Assembly (NCBI RefSeq): GCF_023101765.2
Contig: NC_064226.1
Location: 2,782,001-2,846,000 of the forward strand
Direction of reading: 5' to 3'
DNA from: Spodoptera frugiperda
Lineage: Eukaryota; Arthropoda; Insecta; Lepidoptera; Noctuidae
Length of the DNA: 64,000 nucleotides
Part shown: positions 12,901-25,092 of the stretch, one piece after another
Layout of the letters: each line of letters starts with the position of its first letter
Position numbering within the stretch: the stretch's first letter is position 1
Made by a program: the position numbers and the translations under genes
The notes under the pieces: model-generated
What the model was told of the DNA's origin: nothing
The model's database searches: none
What the model saw: only the letters and a program-made list of their open reading frames with translations

Positions 12901-15900
12901 ACAGCTGGAATGGCGCTCACGACCAGTAGGGCAATGAACTCCAATGTCGTGATGATGTGGTTGGGTAAGTCTACTGCTAGAGAAGAGATGGACACCAGCA
13001 CGACTGGCCATATTATGCAGCGTGGTATCTGGAAGTGGGAAAATTTTGATGAGTATCAAATTTTTGTAATGCCTAATTGTCTATCTATGGTACGCCGTCG
13101 ATGGCTTAACTAAAGATGGTAGAATTTTTGAATGTTACTTTATTTTTTATTACTATTCAGTTGCATCATTTAAGATTGTTCGAGTGCGCGTAGTAGGACC
13201 AAATTACTCTAGAATCTAAATTATAATGGAGTATAAGCTATGAGATTTACTCTCTTTACTTGCATCTCTTGACGGGTCATGATGTGCTAATGTTATACTA
13301 GAAAAATAAGTAAAGAACATGCTTTTCACTTATTTTATTTATACGACCTAAGTACCAAATATTGTATTTTAAGCAAGGTAAGTAAATTATTATTAAAGAA
13401 AATACTTACAAAACTCAAAAACCGCGACACAAAGTACGCAGAACACTTATAGACACCGACTTCTCTCTTGAACAGCGATATCTCGTACTCGAACGCATAG
13501 AGAGCGCTGTATGACACTCCGAAGGATACTTCGCTGGTGAGGAGCCAGAGGAAGCCACGTATCTCCTGGACTCCGCGCTGAGTGGTGCCTGTAGCTCCTA
13601 CGTAGGCTACTCCTAGCACCATTGAGGTTATTACCTGTAAGGGATAATACATAACTCAAGAAGGTAAATTTAAGGTAGTAAACTAAATATAGGATTAAAA
13701 AATGGACTTAATAAAGCCATGTAACTTTAACCAAATTAAAAAATAAGAAAGATATTAGGATTCAGTTTGTTGATTCAGGTTGTTGACCTTTTTAAATTTT
13801 CAAGAAGAATGCTACCTGTTTAGTGCAGTTATGTGAGACACAGGTAAGTGGCGAGGAGCGTGTGTTTCAAAAGGCATATGTACATATCCTCTACAATTAG
13901 ATACTCCTTAAGGGAGCCTAAGGAAAATATGAGGAAAGTATGAAAAAAGCAACTTACCACAGTAATAAATAATTGTAGAATTTGATTCCTAAGTTCTCTT
14001 TTCAATGTTAATGAGAGTCTCCATAGCAGTAAATGCACTTGTTTGAACCAATTCCTTTGGACACTGTAAGACAAAATGGAATAATTTAATTTACCTATTA
14101 ATAAACAGATAATATACAGAGTTTATTTTTTCTCTAAAGTACAATTTTTCTAAGTAACAAAATTTTTACAGGTGGATTGGATTTGTGATAATTTTTTGAA
14201 TCGATAAGGTAACTATTAGTCTCCCCATTGTAAATCTGTATCTATAGTTTTTACCATAAAGTCTAATAATACCTAGTTCGGCAATCTTAAGTCTTTTCAT
14301 GTCTTTACTACAAAATTAACTACGGTTGTATTTAGAGTACTGACGTCACCGCGTCTGCGCACGCTACTCATGATGAAGAGTCCTTCTGTGACTCAAAACT
14401 AGTAGAGCTTTTCTCCATTAATTTACGTGAGTAAACCGTGTTTGTTAATTAATTTAGTATGTCTCACGATAGTTTAAAAACGACAGTTTTAAAAAAATAT
14501 GCTTACTGCTACTAAAATGCCTAATAAAAATACTATGACATTTCGAATAATTAATTAAATTAGACTACCTCTATCTATCGTCAAACTTCCAAAAATAGTC
14601 ACGGATGTTGTAGACAGATTGGTGCTCAAAAATTTTCGGTTCATGACACTTTTAAGATCACTAGTCTGAACTGACCTTTCTCTCCGATAGCCTAGACGAT
14701 TCTATTTTCGCAAAAACTTTAAAATTATCATAACAACAATAGCTAAAGTCGTTTCTCCGTATATATTAAATATATTTACATATAACATCTGCATTTTTAA
14801 AGATAACACATGGAAATTTTAAATGGATACTTAATTAATATCGAATTTAAAATATCAGTAAAGCTACTCTCGATAAATATAAGGAGTCCTATTAAATAAA
14901 GGATGTGCCTATCTATTATTGACATTTGCATACAAAACTGTCTAATATACAATATAAAATCTACCGTAGAATGGAAATTGGTTATAGGTATTTTGGAAAT
15001 AAAACCTATTGTTCGTTGGAAATTATTTAAAAAATATCACTTCTGCCGATAGAAATTGTGTTATCTTTAGTACCTAAATATAGATTTTTAGCGTCCTGTT
15101 GTATTACAAATCGCCCATATCATAGTTTTATAGAAAATTTACCAAAATTATGAACAAATTGACTTGGAAAATAGAAATACTCTTGAGTAATCTATTCAGA
15201 AATTGTAATACCATCAGCATTAATTAACTTAACATGATAATTTAGTATCGATTCAAAATACGATGTTATATTTAACCAGGTACTTTATTTCTAACACAAC
15301 CAGCACGTATTCTATACGTACGTATTCATCCAGGATAACCAAACATACACAACTTAACATAATCAAACCAAATACACAGCCAGAGCATCCAAAACTTTAA
15401 TCTACCTACTACCATATATTCGTGTAAAGCCTTGAAGAGTTACATAAAAAGTTGAGCCTAATTATCAAAAGAACAACACGGCCTTGTCACGTTTTGTAGC
15501 ACGCGGCCGACACACGGATGCCATAAACAACATGCTTTAGTTTTTAGAAACTGGCTGAATCGTTCCAGGAATGGATAACAAAGATTCTTTGATAAGACGT
15601 GTCGGTTAAATATGGAGCTAGTTGGTTTGAAAAGGAGCTATGACCTATGGGAGTCACTCATGGTCTTTTTTCAATTTCAGATGTCATATTTTGTACGATT
15701 CATTTTGTATGGAGCTTTAAGTAAAACTTTTATCCACACTACGGAGAATTTATTTAGGTTGCTGAGAGTGTTAAATGGTGTATGTAGACGTATTATAAAG
15801 TTGGAATTAATAGATCTCCATTATTCTTCTAGATACAGTTTCCTCAATACGAGTTTACTTTAAATTAAACGAAACGAGACTGATTGGCCGACGCGAGTTA

Positions 15901-18900
15901 CCAACAACATTTTCTTTCTTAAGCATATTTTTATTATGAAAACACTAGGATTTTCTCCTGTGTCGTGAGTGCGTTTACAAACATACAAGTTCACATACTC
16001 ATGACACCCAGAAGGATCACACAAAGAGTTGCTCCGTGCCAGGCAGCCGTCATATTAAAAGTTAACAAATGGTAATGAGACAGTTTATACACTCAGTCCA
16101 GTAGTCGAAAAACTTACTAAGTTTAACCTTACAAGACAGCTAACAATTTAATAATGACCTTAATTATAGCAAAAAAGTCGACGTTTAAAAATATTTTGTA
16201 CATAGATTACTGATATGAACACTAGACTCAATGTTAGTGTCACTTTTTGCTGACATATTGCAACAGGTAATGTGATAGTCTAGTCGTTTCTTTAAATTAC
16301 TTAATTACCTTCTGAAATATTCCTAATTAGCTGCGGTTTAGACCATGTCTATTTTGTTGCAGCCTGTCATTTTAATTTGTGAGATGAAAAGCAATACGGT
16401 AGTTGACAGCTAATTAATGTTCATATTTTCACATAAGTAAAATAAAAAAAGTTATTTTGTCTGTGTCTATTTGTGTGCATAAACTGCTGAATCCATTCTG
16501 ATAAGTTATGTTTCATAGAGTATTTATCTAAGGAAAGAATATTAAATTTTATAGAACTAAGTCGAAACCAGAAGCAATTAATTAAGTAATACAAAATAAG
16601 AAATTCAGATGAAAATATTTTTGTAATAAGTGCATTAAAAATTAGTCTCAAGGCAATCATTTGTATATTTTGACTTACAAACCATGTCTATTGTGTCAAC
16701 ATCACGCCTTTTATCCCCGAAGGGATTGGCAGAGGTGTACATTACGGCAGGTTTTACTTGTCTATGTATGTAATTGTATGCACCATGTATGTATACATAC
16801 GTACCATGTCTATTTCATTCCAAATTCACACAAACCAATAAGCACCTACTCCTAAACTACTTACTACAACCTAAAAAGTTCATTAAACTCAATTACCCAT
16901 AAAAACTGTCACAAACAGAACCCATTCATAAAAAATGGTAGTAAAAAGCAATATACTCACGGCCTATTATAAGTGTGGACCAAATCGGGTCGTGTGGAAC
17001 TGGTTCCCTGGTACTCCGACCGGTTTTGGGAAATTTCCACAAGTCTATGGACGTTGCTACTGGAGCTGACTGCTCTGATGTAGAACTCTGCTGGGTTGTA
17101 GTTTAGGGGACACAGCAAACCTATGCTGGAAGACGAAATAAAGTGTCAAATTTATTTTTCAAAAGCTAAACGAAGATGTTGTTGATTTCAGAAAGTCGTA
17201 CAAAGATATGCCCGTTGAAAACCTTCAGTTTGAGAGTCTATTTACAACCAAAATTAACGAGACAATCATGTCATTTTTTATTAAAACATTCATGATCATT
17301 GATCAAGCGATTTGAGTGTAGGAGAGCCATGCTTCAGCTCGACCGGAGTGATACCACGGCCTCATAGAAAACCGACGTGACACAACGCTTGCGTTGTATT
17401 ACAAAGTGTAGATTATTCGCGCAAAAAAACATAGTGTTATAAAAGTAAGTACCTTTAAAACAAAAAAATCTCATATTCGGTAATTTGTCTGTTAGAACTG
17501 TTAACATACCACATAACATGCGTTTATTTGATGTTTCCAAAAAATGTGAAGGAAGAAATGAGAAGCGTTTCTGATTCATGAGACTGCAAAACGTTTACTC
17601 ATATTCGTTTGAAATATGGCCAGGCATCGCAATTTGCAGCACTTAAACATGAATTTATTTGACAAGATCATCACTTGATATTTTGGTTTCTAGGAGAACA
17701 ACAGCGTAATTTCTTTAATATGTTAAATGTTGCTCATAAATGTTTGAAGAGAATGAATTTATGATCGCCATCACGCCAGAAGCTTAGCAATTAATAAAAT
17801 AATTTACATAATAAAAATGACTTAAATCAATCCTAAATGGCGTTGTTTTATTGTTCTTTGCGATATAGCTTTTATCAGCTATAATAAATTCAGTAGTGGA
17901 CCGATTGAATATGCATGCAGAAAAACAAATGGCTTTGTTTTTTTTATATGACACATTAAGTGATGCTATTTTTCCATAAGCGTCAATGGATTATACCTAG
18001 TATACAGAATAGGTACGGTATCTACTTAAAAAAATTATTTTCCACATTCCGTAATTTTTAATATGGATATTTTTTTGCGCATTACTTTATACTAGCTTTT
18101 TCCGCGCGGTTTAACCCGCGCTTATCAGCTCCTTTGATCCTTTCTCCTTCCTCAATAAATTGACTATCCAATACAAAAAGACTTTTTCAAATTGGACCAG
18201 TAGTTCTGGAGTTTAACGCGTTCAAACATACTCTTCAAATTAAGTCGAAGTATACATTACGTCTTTGACTGCCAATAGAAATGCCTGTTGAAGGCAAATC
18301 CTCCGCTAACGTCGGTCACCGGTGACCACCACGGCGTTCAATATGTTAAGTATAGATTTTAGTTTATTAGGTATTTTCAGCGACAAATATTAGTTATTGA
18401 TTGACCAACTGATTTTGTATTCTATATAGCAGGAGGCGTCAATTTTGGTCTGTTTGGAAGCATTTATTTTTTATGTAGTAGTTAAATACGCATCGGAATC
18501 TAGACACTACACGGTTATAAAATTTTATTATTTCACAAAAAAAGAATGTCTAAATAAAATATCATAGTAGATAATGTCATAACGTTTCGAAGATGAAATA
18601 TCGATATGTTGTCGACCAGTGAGCAACTTCGATCGCTCCGGAACAAATCTGTGTATAATTTTACACTTCATTTGATAGTTTACGCCTTAACGAACTTGTA
18701 GGCGGTTGCTATGAAACAAGAACTAAATATAGCAATTTTTTATATACCTACCTAAACACCATTTTATGAATATGTAAATATAAATATTTTTTATAATCTG
18801 TTAAACAAGCCTACAGATCATGGTTTTAATTCTGCCAGTGACTTTTTAGATGGCCATAAAAAGGACATTTGTGTTGGCTAAACAGATATAACTGGTGATG

Positions 18901-21900
18901 CCCAAATGAACGTTATCAATTCTTTATGGCCTCCATAGTGACGACCTTGACTTGACCACCCAAAGCATTTCTTATTCACTCAGAATCAACTCAGGAATAG
19001 AAATCTTGGACGCATTAAGTAGACATCACTACTAAACTGTTTTTATGGTATACGGTAAAGGAGCAGACGGATCACCTGATGGTAAGCAATCGCAACCGCC
19101 CATGAACGCCCGAAACACCAGAGGCGTTACAAATGCGTTGCTGGCTCTTTTGGAGGTTAGGAATTTAAGGCTTATTGAAGAATCAGGGATTGGGAAGGGG
19201 GATAATTGGGGTTCCAGTAACCTTACTCACACAAAGAAACACAACGTTGTTTCACGTTGGTTTTCTGTGAGGCCGTGGTATCACTCCAGTCGAGCCGGGC
19301 CATTCGTGCCGAAGCATGGCTCTCTCACACACTATAAAATAGGAGACGAAAATACCTCCTACATGAAATTAATCACTTATGCTTACCTTTCAAAAACATC
19401 TTTGCACTCATCCTGCGACCCATGGAACAGCAGTCTACCTTCAGCCATTAGGAGTATAGAGCTGAACTCCTTAAACAGGTCACAAGAAGGCTGGTGGACA
19501 GAACAGATGACGATCCTGCCTGATGCTGACAGTTTCTTCAGGACTCCAATCACGAGGAGGGCGTTGTAGCTGTCCAGCCCCGTGGTTGGCTCATCACAGA
19601 TCAGTATTTGTGGGTCTGATAGGAACTGTAAGAAAAGATATAATGTAATGTTACATATTTATTTGCTGAAACGGCTGGCTTTGTCAGTAAAGGTAAAATG
19701 AAATCATAATACCATTCTGGATTTAAACTAACATTCGAGAACGACCTGGAGCTAAAACTATAGATTCTTATTGTGCATGTATACTCATCTCTTGAAATCG
19801 TGTCAAATTAGGTTATAGGCATTGCAAGACTCTAAAGCATATTAGGATATATACTGAGGTATTTGAAATGGGTTAAGATCTATCGTATACAGTTAAATCT
19901 AATATTCTAAATAAACTCCAATATTTTTTTATAATAACTATCGTACTAAATTAACTAAAAATCACTGTTTTCTCAAGTAAATTAATGGAGAAAATCTCTA
20001 CTAGTTTTGAGTTACAGAGAGACTCTTCATCATGAACAGCGCAGACGCGGTGACGTCACCAAATCTGCACTTTACTCCATTAATTTACGTGAGTAAATCG
20101 TGATTTTTAGTTAAGTCTAATATTAGGTAGTTTACCGTAGTAGCAAGAGACAGCAGCCTCCTCTCCCCTCCAGAGAGTCCTCCGACGGGGGTGTTGATGT
20201 GGGGCTTCATCTTAAACTCCTCGACTAAGCTGTCCAGCGTAGCTTTGATTCTTCGATCCTTGCAGCTGCCTAGTTTCATTTCTGTCTGAAAAATTAATGG
20301 ACATTTTCTTTGTAGGACCTTTGCCAATAGGATCTTCAATTCTTTGCATCTAATCTCTAGCACAATCTACACTTTGGAACAAGCAAATAACTTCACTATA
20401 ATATTGACCGACAGACAGACAGACTACTTTTTATATTATAATATTTGTTTTGACGTTCAACGTATCTTTCCGATCTATTTAAAATAAATAATTTTGACTG
20501 TGAGTCTTTTATTTTTGAGCCCATAAAGAAAATCCTAATATTTTTCTTATGTTAAGTAATAAAAAATATGAAAGCATTTATTTAAAGTTTGTTTTTAATT
20601 ATTATAGAAATAAAATTATATTTAAAAATGTTATATCTAAAGCGACTTAATTAATGTGGCATTCATTAAAAATAAGGCATTAATTTTAATGATACTATTT
20701 TCAGATATTTTTTTAAACTACGTCAGCTATTCTAAATGGCTTCTTTTTTAATTTTATAATATCGATATAACAATAACAAAGGCGAAGTTTCTTTATATTT
20801 TAGTTTTGATGTTATCAGTGTCTGATAATATCGAAACGAGAAAGTTTGAAACTCAATTTACATGCGTGTACAGTCGGCGACAGAACTTTTATACAAATAA
20901 GTATTGTTAACCGACACATTTTTGTTACTGACTCAGACTATGATAAAAAACATAATGTTGCTAATTCATTATTTTCAGAAATAAAATGGTCCTGTTCGCC
21001 TATATTTTTGTCAGCGATACTTAAAGATCTACAATTCCATAGTATATTATCAACTATGATCATGTGCTCGGAAAATAACCAATAATGTTTGTTGTTAACA
21101 GTACTAGATCAATATAATAATACGAACAGATTTACATAACAAGATTATATTAGATGCTTTATATGCAGACTTATGTCGTACATAATAAAAGCATTGTTAT
21201 AATTCGAATATCGAATATAAAACTAAATAAAATTAGCTTAAACATAGATAAAGAAATAACCTAAACACTTAAAAAGTATAACCTAATAAATAATAAAATA
21301 AAGTCACAATTTTATTTATTTATTCTTTTATCTAAAAATAAAAAAATAATGCAGACAATAGCGACATTTTTGTACCAGTCGACCTTATTGTATATTTATT
21401 GATATCAATACAACATATTATATGCTAAATATATTTTAAAAGCTCTCCACACCTGCGTATGTTGCCAGCCGGACCAGATTAATTGTCTTAGAATTCTTAG
21501 AATTAAGTTTTAGAAATTATAAATTGACATTAAAGTTCTTTAGCATAATTTGTGCCTATTCATTTTATAGTCACTAAAATATTGGTTAATGGTTAACTAA
21601 AATGCTGAAGATGATTAGTTTGCCTATTGATGGATACTGGAAGTAGACAAGATAGGACTAAGGATGAAAAACCAAATAAATCACCTCTTTTGTTGTTAGT
21701 CTAACTCTACTATCTACCTAACAACTAATTATTAAAAAAATATTCGATAAGGATTTTCCATTTTTATCTAGTTTAGACGAAACGGACTGTGATTATATTA
21801 ATGGCTAATAATCATTCAGGCATTTAAATGATCAAGAGGGTGCATTAAACTAAATCTTTGTCCTTTAAGACAGGGCTTGCTATGCAAACCTTTTTTCCAT

Positions 21901-24879
21901 TTATACAAATGACATTTAAACCAGGAAATCTCCAATAGCTCATAAAGGCATAAAGGCAAACTGACCATGAATACCAAGTGCTCCATTACGCTGAGCCCAT
22001 CCATGAACGACTCATGCTGTGGGGAGATCTCCACAGCCCCGGGACATGCCTTGACATTTTGCCCATACAGGGTCACTGAACCCTCCGATGGTAGCGTACA
22101 TTTCCCCGCTAAAGAAACCAAGAATGTTGTTTTTCCGGCGCCGCTGTGAAAGGTATAAGAAATTATAAGTAAGTATTAGAAAGATACAAAAAAATATAAG
22201 TTAATAAATTATTATACGTGTTTAGAAGTTCTGCAGATATGGTAAATCGTAAAGCAAAGATGAGACGCTATCCTGCTAGTTGGATTTTAGTTTTATTTAA
22301 TTCTTTCGTGATCGGAGGACTGTTGTTATTCAAAATTTCAATTACAAAATAGAACCATGCTAGTTTAGGTCCTAAAACTAAACATATTTACATTTTATAT
22401 AAAGCTAAAATCACTATAATTAATTTTTAGTGTTATATTTGGAGGATTTATTAATTTTTTTTAATATTATTCCATAAATGGCACCTTCGAAAAATTATAC
22501 CTGTAGGTGCCGTAAGTGGAATAACTCAGGTGTCATTAACTCGGGTGCCATTTAAACAGGTGCCCAATGTGGACCTCTAAATGAAAATTTAGAGGGCTAA
22601 AATGTGGAATACTTTTAAATTTTCCTAAAAAATATCATTAATTCTCGTATAACGTAGCAACAAAATAATGTGGAACAACTGTGGAAACTGATCAAGTTTC
22701 GTTATCAACAAAATCTAAATTGAATGCAAATTCGTGCAAACAATATCAGATTTACAATAGATAAGCACTGGTTATTGTTAGAAACTTTAGATTCAGATTA
22801 TATTAAAGTTGGAGATTAAAATCTTTGCTGGTGCACATTCCTTTTAAATAATAGAAATAATAACTGAATATATAGATAGGAATATCTATTTCAATGGCAA
22901 TTAAATTTGATGTTTTAATTTCTATTTGATCCGCTTAATACTTTTCATTAATTCCACAGTTTTCCGCTAGATGGAGCTTTAGGGTGCTTTTCCACAAGGG
23001 ATGTGCTATGCTACGTTGCTGTGGATGCGTTTGGCTTCCACCGATGATATTCATTGGTACACATAACTTAGCACTGGTGGAAACGAGTTCAACTAAGATA
23101 TGTAATATTGAAAGATACGTGCTATGGATGGTTTCCTCATGCAGCTACTTTTCAGCGGAATATCTTCATAACACAGCTACATAACTTGGTATCAGTGGAA
23201 ACGGTTACATAGTTTCACAGCTTAGCTATAAAAAAAAACGAGAAAGTAAGAAAATGTTCTTTGAATACTAACCTTGGTCCAATGACAGCAGCAAATTCAC
23301 TTCGTCTAATATTTCCTGTAACTAAACAAAAAATAATGGTAAAAAGTACAATAACATAAAAAATATTTACATTGGTTGTTGAATATATTCACATCTAAAT
23401 AGTTCGTGTCATGACCAATAGAGGTCACTATAATAAAAGTAGATCGTATGTATTAAATTGGCAAAATAGTAAAAAAATTTTTAACATACATACACAACCT
23501 CATTGGGGTTGGCAGAGACAATGGGACGCCAATTGCTACGAATCTTACATACGTTACGTCTTTCTCTCTTACGGCGCATTCCAATAAACTACGGACGGTA
23601 GATTGCTTCTACGAGCCGTAGAATTTTGACACATTTTGTATGGAGCTTATGTCAAAATTCTACGGCTCGTAAGCAAATTTACCGATCGGTAGTTTATTGG
23701 AATGCGCCGTTAATATTTTCAAATATTTACTATTTAAGTTCTTAAGTGGTTTCTGATGCCACGATCAAATATTCCTTGGTGAAAAACTCAAAACGTTTTA
23801 CCTTTGAAGCATTTTTTGAAAGCGTTTTTGTTTCGAAAAAAGTAAATAATAAATAAATTAAGTAATTTTACTTTACTCTACGTGGACGTTGTACGTTATG
23901 AAAATGATATATTATAGTAAGTAAGTTAACAATAAGTATGTGAATAAGATGATTATTTAGTTACCAGATGGTACTAGTAGCGTATAATGCCTCTATGTAT
24001 GTAAAGTGTGCAATAAATGAATAAATAAATAAATAAATAAAAATAATTTGGCAAAAAGTAGATGACACGTTTCATAAGTGAACTTTTGCCTCGAGAGGTG
24101 ACATGTGCGACTGCTAAGCAAAGCCTTTCAGGTTAAATTCCTAGATCGTACACAGTAATATTGTAGTGTTTTCAGTAACATCTCGGTAGTTAAGTGAATG
24201 GTAATTATTAATATTACGCTCACGTATTTGGTAAAGGGGGCTCATATTAAAACAGATGTAAACTGAGTGTTCCATTGCAAATGTGTTCACTACTATCACT
24301 GTCCACCCGGGGATTAAATGAGCGACGTTTTGTGTAAACTTATTGTATTTTTGTCTTAATTTAAATGTTTTTTTTTATTTAATGACTGCCTAAAGTGTCT
24401 TTAGACCGTTTAGACCGACCGAGTCTAAAGAGTCTCCCAAGATTAAGCTCATGTGCAGATTATTGTCCAGTGGTTTACTTGTCCTGCGTTCCAAAGATTG
24501 AAATCCAAACTATGTGAGCGCAACAGTTCTGTACCTATAGCAGGCAATAAGCGCAGGTATGTATGTGAGCATGTTTAAATATTTTTTCTAAGTGCATTCG
24601 CTTGCAATAAAAAGTAACGCAAACTCAAAGTTACAACTATAAACTTTATTGCAAAGCTATAAGATTGATATTATAAGCAGATTTTATAGACTGGGCTAGT
24701 TTGATGAGCTCGCGTGTCTGTGCGTCTAGTGTGTAGGAGACAGTATTCATATTAAGGAGGTACTTACCATTGTTAAGTATAACATTCTGAGGTTTAGTAG
24801 GTTTCCGTCTCCACCAGGACTTTTCCTCAGGCGTCCATACTTTCAGCCCTTTGATATTTATCACCACATCGTTTTCCAT
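6950..24879 (-). CDS. bw: ABCG half-transporter, brown/ok-type pigment-precursor transporter
   Basis: Complete coding region rebuilt from 11 exons (minus order): 24879-24768, 23315-23273, 22143-21966, 20285-20136, 19625-19387, 17125-16961, 14063-13958, 13634-13410, 13028-12893, 11566-11360, 7131-6950. The total is 1743 nt, 580 aa. All borders are GT-AG and all phases join. The N-terminal nucleotide-binding domain shows Walker A GPSGAGKT (residues 50-57), Q-loop Q94, signature LSGGE (148-152), Walker B ILICDE (168-173) and H-loop H205 (SVHQPS). The membrane half follows from about residue 300. Matches to Drosophila Brown include GTTQRGVQEIRG, FKREVG, the CP.NE....C...G..VL extracellular loop and an aromatic C-terminus (KGYAY). 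The family partners White in granule membranes. The protein is about 95 residues shorter than Drosophila Brown (about 675 aa), mainly in linkers. Lepidopteran ok is a close paralogue, so brown versus ok is not settled. Confidence 0.9.
7195..7375 (+). repeat. Degenerate non-LTR/SINE-type remnant
   Basis: Contains GCTGGCCCGGCAAACTTCGT followed by a CCAGCCGTTCTCGAG motif and a short tail, typical of decayed short retroposon ends dispersed in moth DNA. No coding capacity. Confidence 0.4.
7546..7700 (+). mobile_element. SINE-like dispersed repeat, family A copy 1
   Basis: About 150 bp with conserved blocks GCTCCG.CTC..AAAGCAGGA.TAGGAACGGGGTGGTTTTTA.TCAGTAAGAGTCTGACACTCCCTC and CCAAGGCG...CATTGGATGATTTT. 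Nine copies occur in the window on both strands. They have no terminal inverted repeats, so a retroposed short element is more likely than a MITE. Confidence 0.7.
8486..8640 (+). mobile_element. SINE-like dispersed repeat, family A copy 2
   Basis: Diverged copy beginning CTGCGAACTACCTAGGGGG and ending at the TTGGATGATTTACCCACTC block. Confidence 0.65.
9125..10119. mobile_element. About 1-kb inverted-repeat element rich in TGGCCA motifs
   Basis: The ends are exact 20-bp inverted repeats, AAGTGACCCGGTTGTGGCCA at 9125-9144 and its reverse complement at 10100-10119. The interior carries many TGGCCA or TGGCCAC motifs near both ends (9320-9380, 9685-9745, 10080-10105). No transposase frame is visible. 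It is read as a non-autonomous DNA transposon inside the last intron of the minus-strand ABCG gene. A target duplication could not be fixed. Confidence 0.65.
11140..11215. repeat. Fragment of a GCTCGTTCCAAAGTGTAG-type repeat
   Basis: Holds CTTGCTCGTTCTAATCTTCTCC and ACTTTGGAACGAGC separated by a short spacer, then CAGACAGACGGGCAATT. The same blocks occur at 20360-20425 and 40325-40505. Confidence 0.45.
11785..11990 (+). repeat. AACCGACTTCCCAAAAAGGA-type dispersed repeat
   Basis: Starts with AACCGACTTCCCAAAAAGGA, then TTCGGCCGG, a T-run and GATTACGTCGAGGTTT. I recognise this as a recurrent interspersed element of moth genomes. It is non-coding. Confidence 0.45.
14339..14472. mobile_element. 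Half copy of MITE family M1
   Basis: Core GACGTCACCGCGTCTGCGCACG followed by one complete arm (CTGTGACTCAAAACTAGTAGAG to AATTTAGTATGTCTCACG). The other arm is missing. Confidence 0.65.
16676..16780 (+). repeat. CACGCCTTTTATCCCCGAAG dispersed repeat
   Basis: Contains CACGCCTTTTATCCCCGAAG and GGCAGAGGTGTACATTACGG. Inverted or partial relatives are at 40840-40905 and 54848-54895. Confidence 0.5.
17312..17400 (-). mobile_element. SINE-like repeat, family B, truncated copy
   Basis: Only the GAGAGCCATGCTTC...GATACCACGGCCTCA...CGCTTGCGTTGT part is present. An internal deletion removed the block between CTTC and AGCTCGACCGG. Confidence 0.6.
18090..18245 (+). repeat. RTE-like non-LTR 3' remnant
   Basis: Contains TTTTTCCGCGCGGTTTAACCCGCG and the tail block CCAGTAGTTCTGGAGTTTAACGCG.TCAAACATAC, typical of short 3' fragments of RTE-type elements. 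No reading frame remains. Confidence 0.4.
18265..18355. repeat. TTGAAGGCAAATCCTCCGC-type repeat
   Basis: The block TGTTGAAGGCAAATCCTCCG with ACGTCGGTCACCGGTGACC recurs inverted at 4325-4400 and in part at 50810-50860. It is a short dispersed repeat of unknown class. Confidence 0.4.
19038..19333 (+). mobile_element. SINE-like repeat, family B, near full-length copy
   Basis: About 295 bp from TTTTTATGGTATACGG through GACGGATCACCTGATGGTAAG, CACCAGAGGCGTTACAA, CACACAAAGAAACACAACG and CGTGCCGAAGCATGGCTCTC. Seven other copies or fragments are in the window. It sits in the intron after coding exon 5 of the minus-strand transporter, about 50 bp beyond the 5' splice site at 19386. An open frame running through it on the plus strand is fortuitous. 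Confidence 0.7.
19945..20115. mobile_element. MITE family M1 copy abutting a splice donor
   Basis: Arms (AAATCACTGTTTTCTCAAGTAAATTAATGGAG and its partner ending GTGAGTAAATCGTGATTTTTAG) flank a shortened core AGCGCAGACGCGGTGACGTCACC. The right end lies about 20 bp from the 5' splice site (20135) of coding exon 4 of the minus-strand ABCG gene. Confidence 0.7.
22985..23225. repeat. Possible non-autonomous element with GTGGAAAC/GTTTCCAC motifs
   Basis: Recurrent words such as TTTTCCACAAGGGATGTGCTATG, GTGGAAACGAGTTC, GGTTTCCTCATGC and GTGGAAACGGTTAC are arranged as loose inverted repeats. It resembles degraded moth MITEs. The open frame across it looks accidental. Confidence 0.35.
23571..23710. 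mobile_element. Fold-back MITE, about 140 bp
   Basis: Outer ends CGGCGCATTCCAATAAACTAC and its reverse complement, with inner arms CTACGAGCCGTAGAATTTTGAC and GTCAAAATTCTACGGCTCGTA, form an almost complete hairpin. TTA flanks both ends and is a candidate 3-bp target duplication. Located in the first coding intron of the minus-strand ABCG gene. Confidence 0.7.
24012..24044 (+). repeat. (AAAT)n microsatellite
   Basis: About eight AAAT units after GTAAAGTGTGCAATAAATG, a sequence often seen at the 3' tail of moth non-LTR elements. Confidence 0.7.
24060..24290 (+). repeat. Dispersed repeat C copy 1 (GGTAAAGGGGGCTCAT)
   Basis: Blocks TTTCATAAGTGAACTTTTGCC, CTTTCAGGTTA, CATCTCGGTA and GGTAAAGGGGGCTCATA recur in the same order at 30285-30550. 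About 230 bp, non-coding, class unknown. Confidence 0.6.
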
Positions 24880-24893
24880 TGATTCTTTATCGT

Positions 24894-24895
24894 GC
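24894..24895 (-). promoter_or_regulatory. Candidate 5'UTR splice acceptor 14 nt upstream of the ABCG start codon
   Basis: On the minus strand GCATTTTTGTAG is followed by CACGATAAAGAATCAATGG, where ATG is the start at 24879-24877. A T-rich tract ending in AG so close to the start suggests the first exon is non-coding and lies farther upstream. If so, the LTR element at 25093-29111 sits in the first intron. Confidence 0.35.
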
Positions 24896-25092
24896 TACAA
24901 AAATGCGTATTAACTATTTAGACAGAAAAATAAATGGACAAAAAGCCTAAGTATGATAAAGGTAGTGCCTACTTTAACTACATAATTATATAACGTACGC
25001 AACAAAATCGCTGACACTTATGGCTTATTTATTTATTTATTATTTTATGTACACACATAATATAACACAAAGGAAAACAGATAATATATATG

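Noticed and set aside
15612..15863. 83-codon frame on plus strand
   Set aside because: AT-rich, inside a large ABCG intron, no splice or family support.
19045..19569. 174-codon frame on the plus strand
   Set aside because: The first two thirds are a family B SINE and the rest is the antisense of ABCG exon 5.
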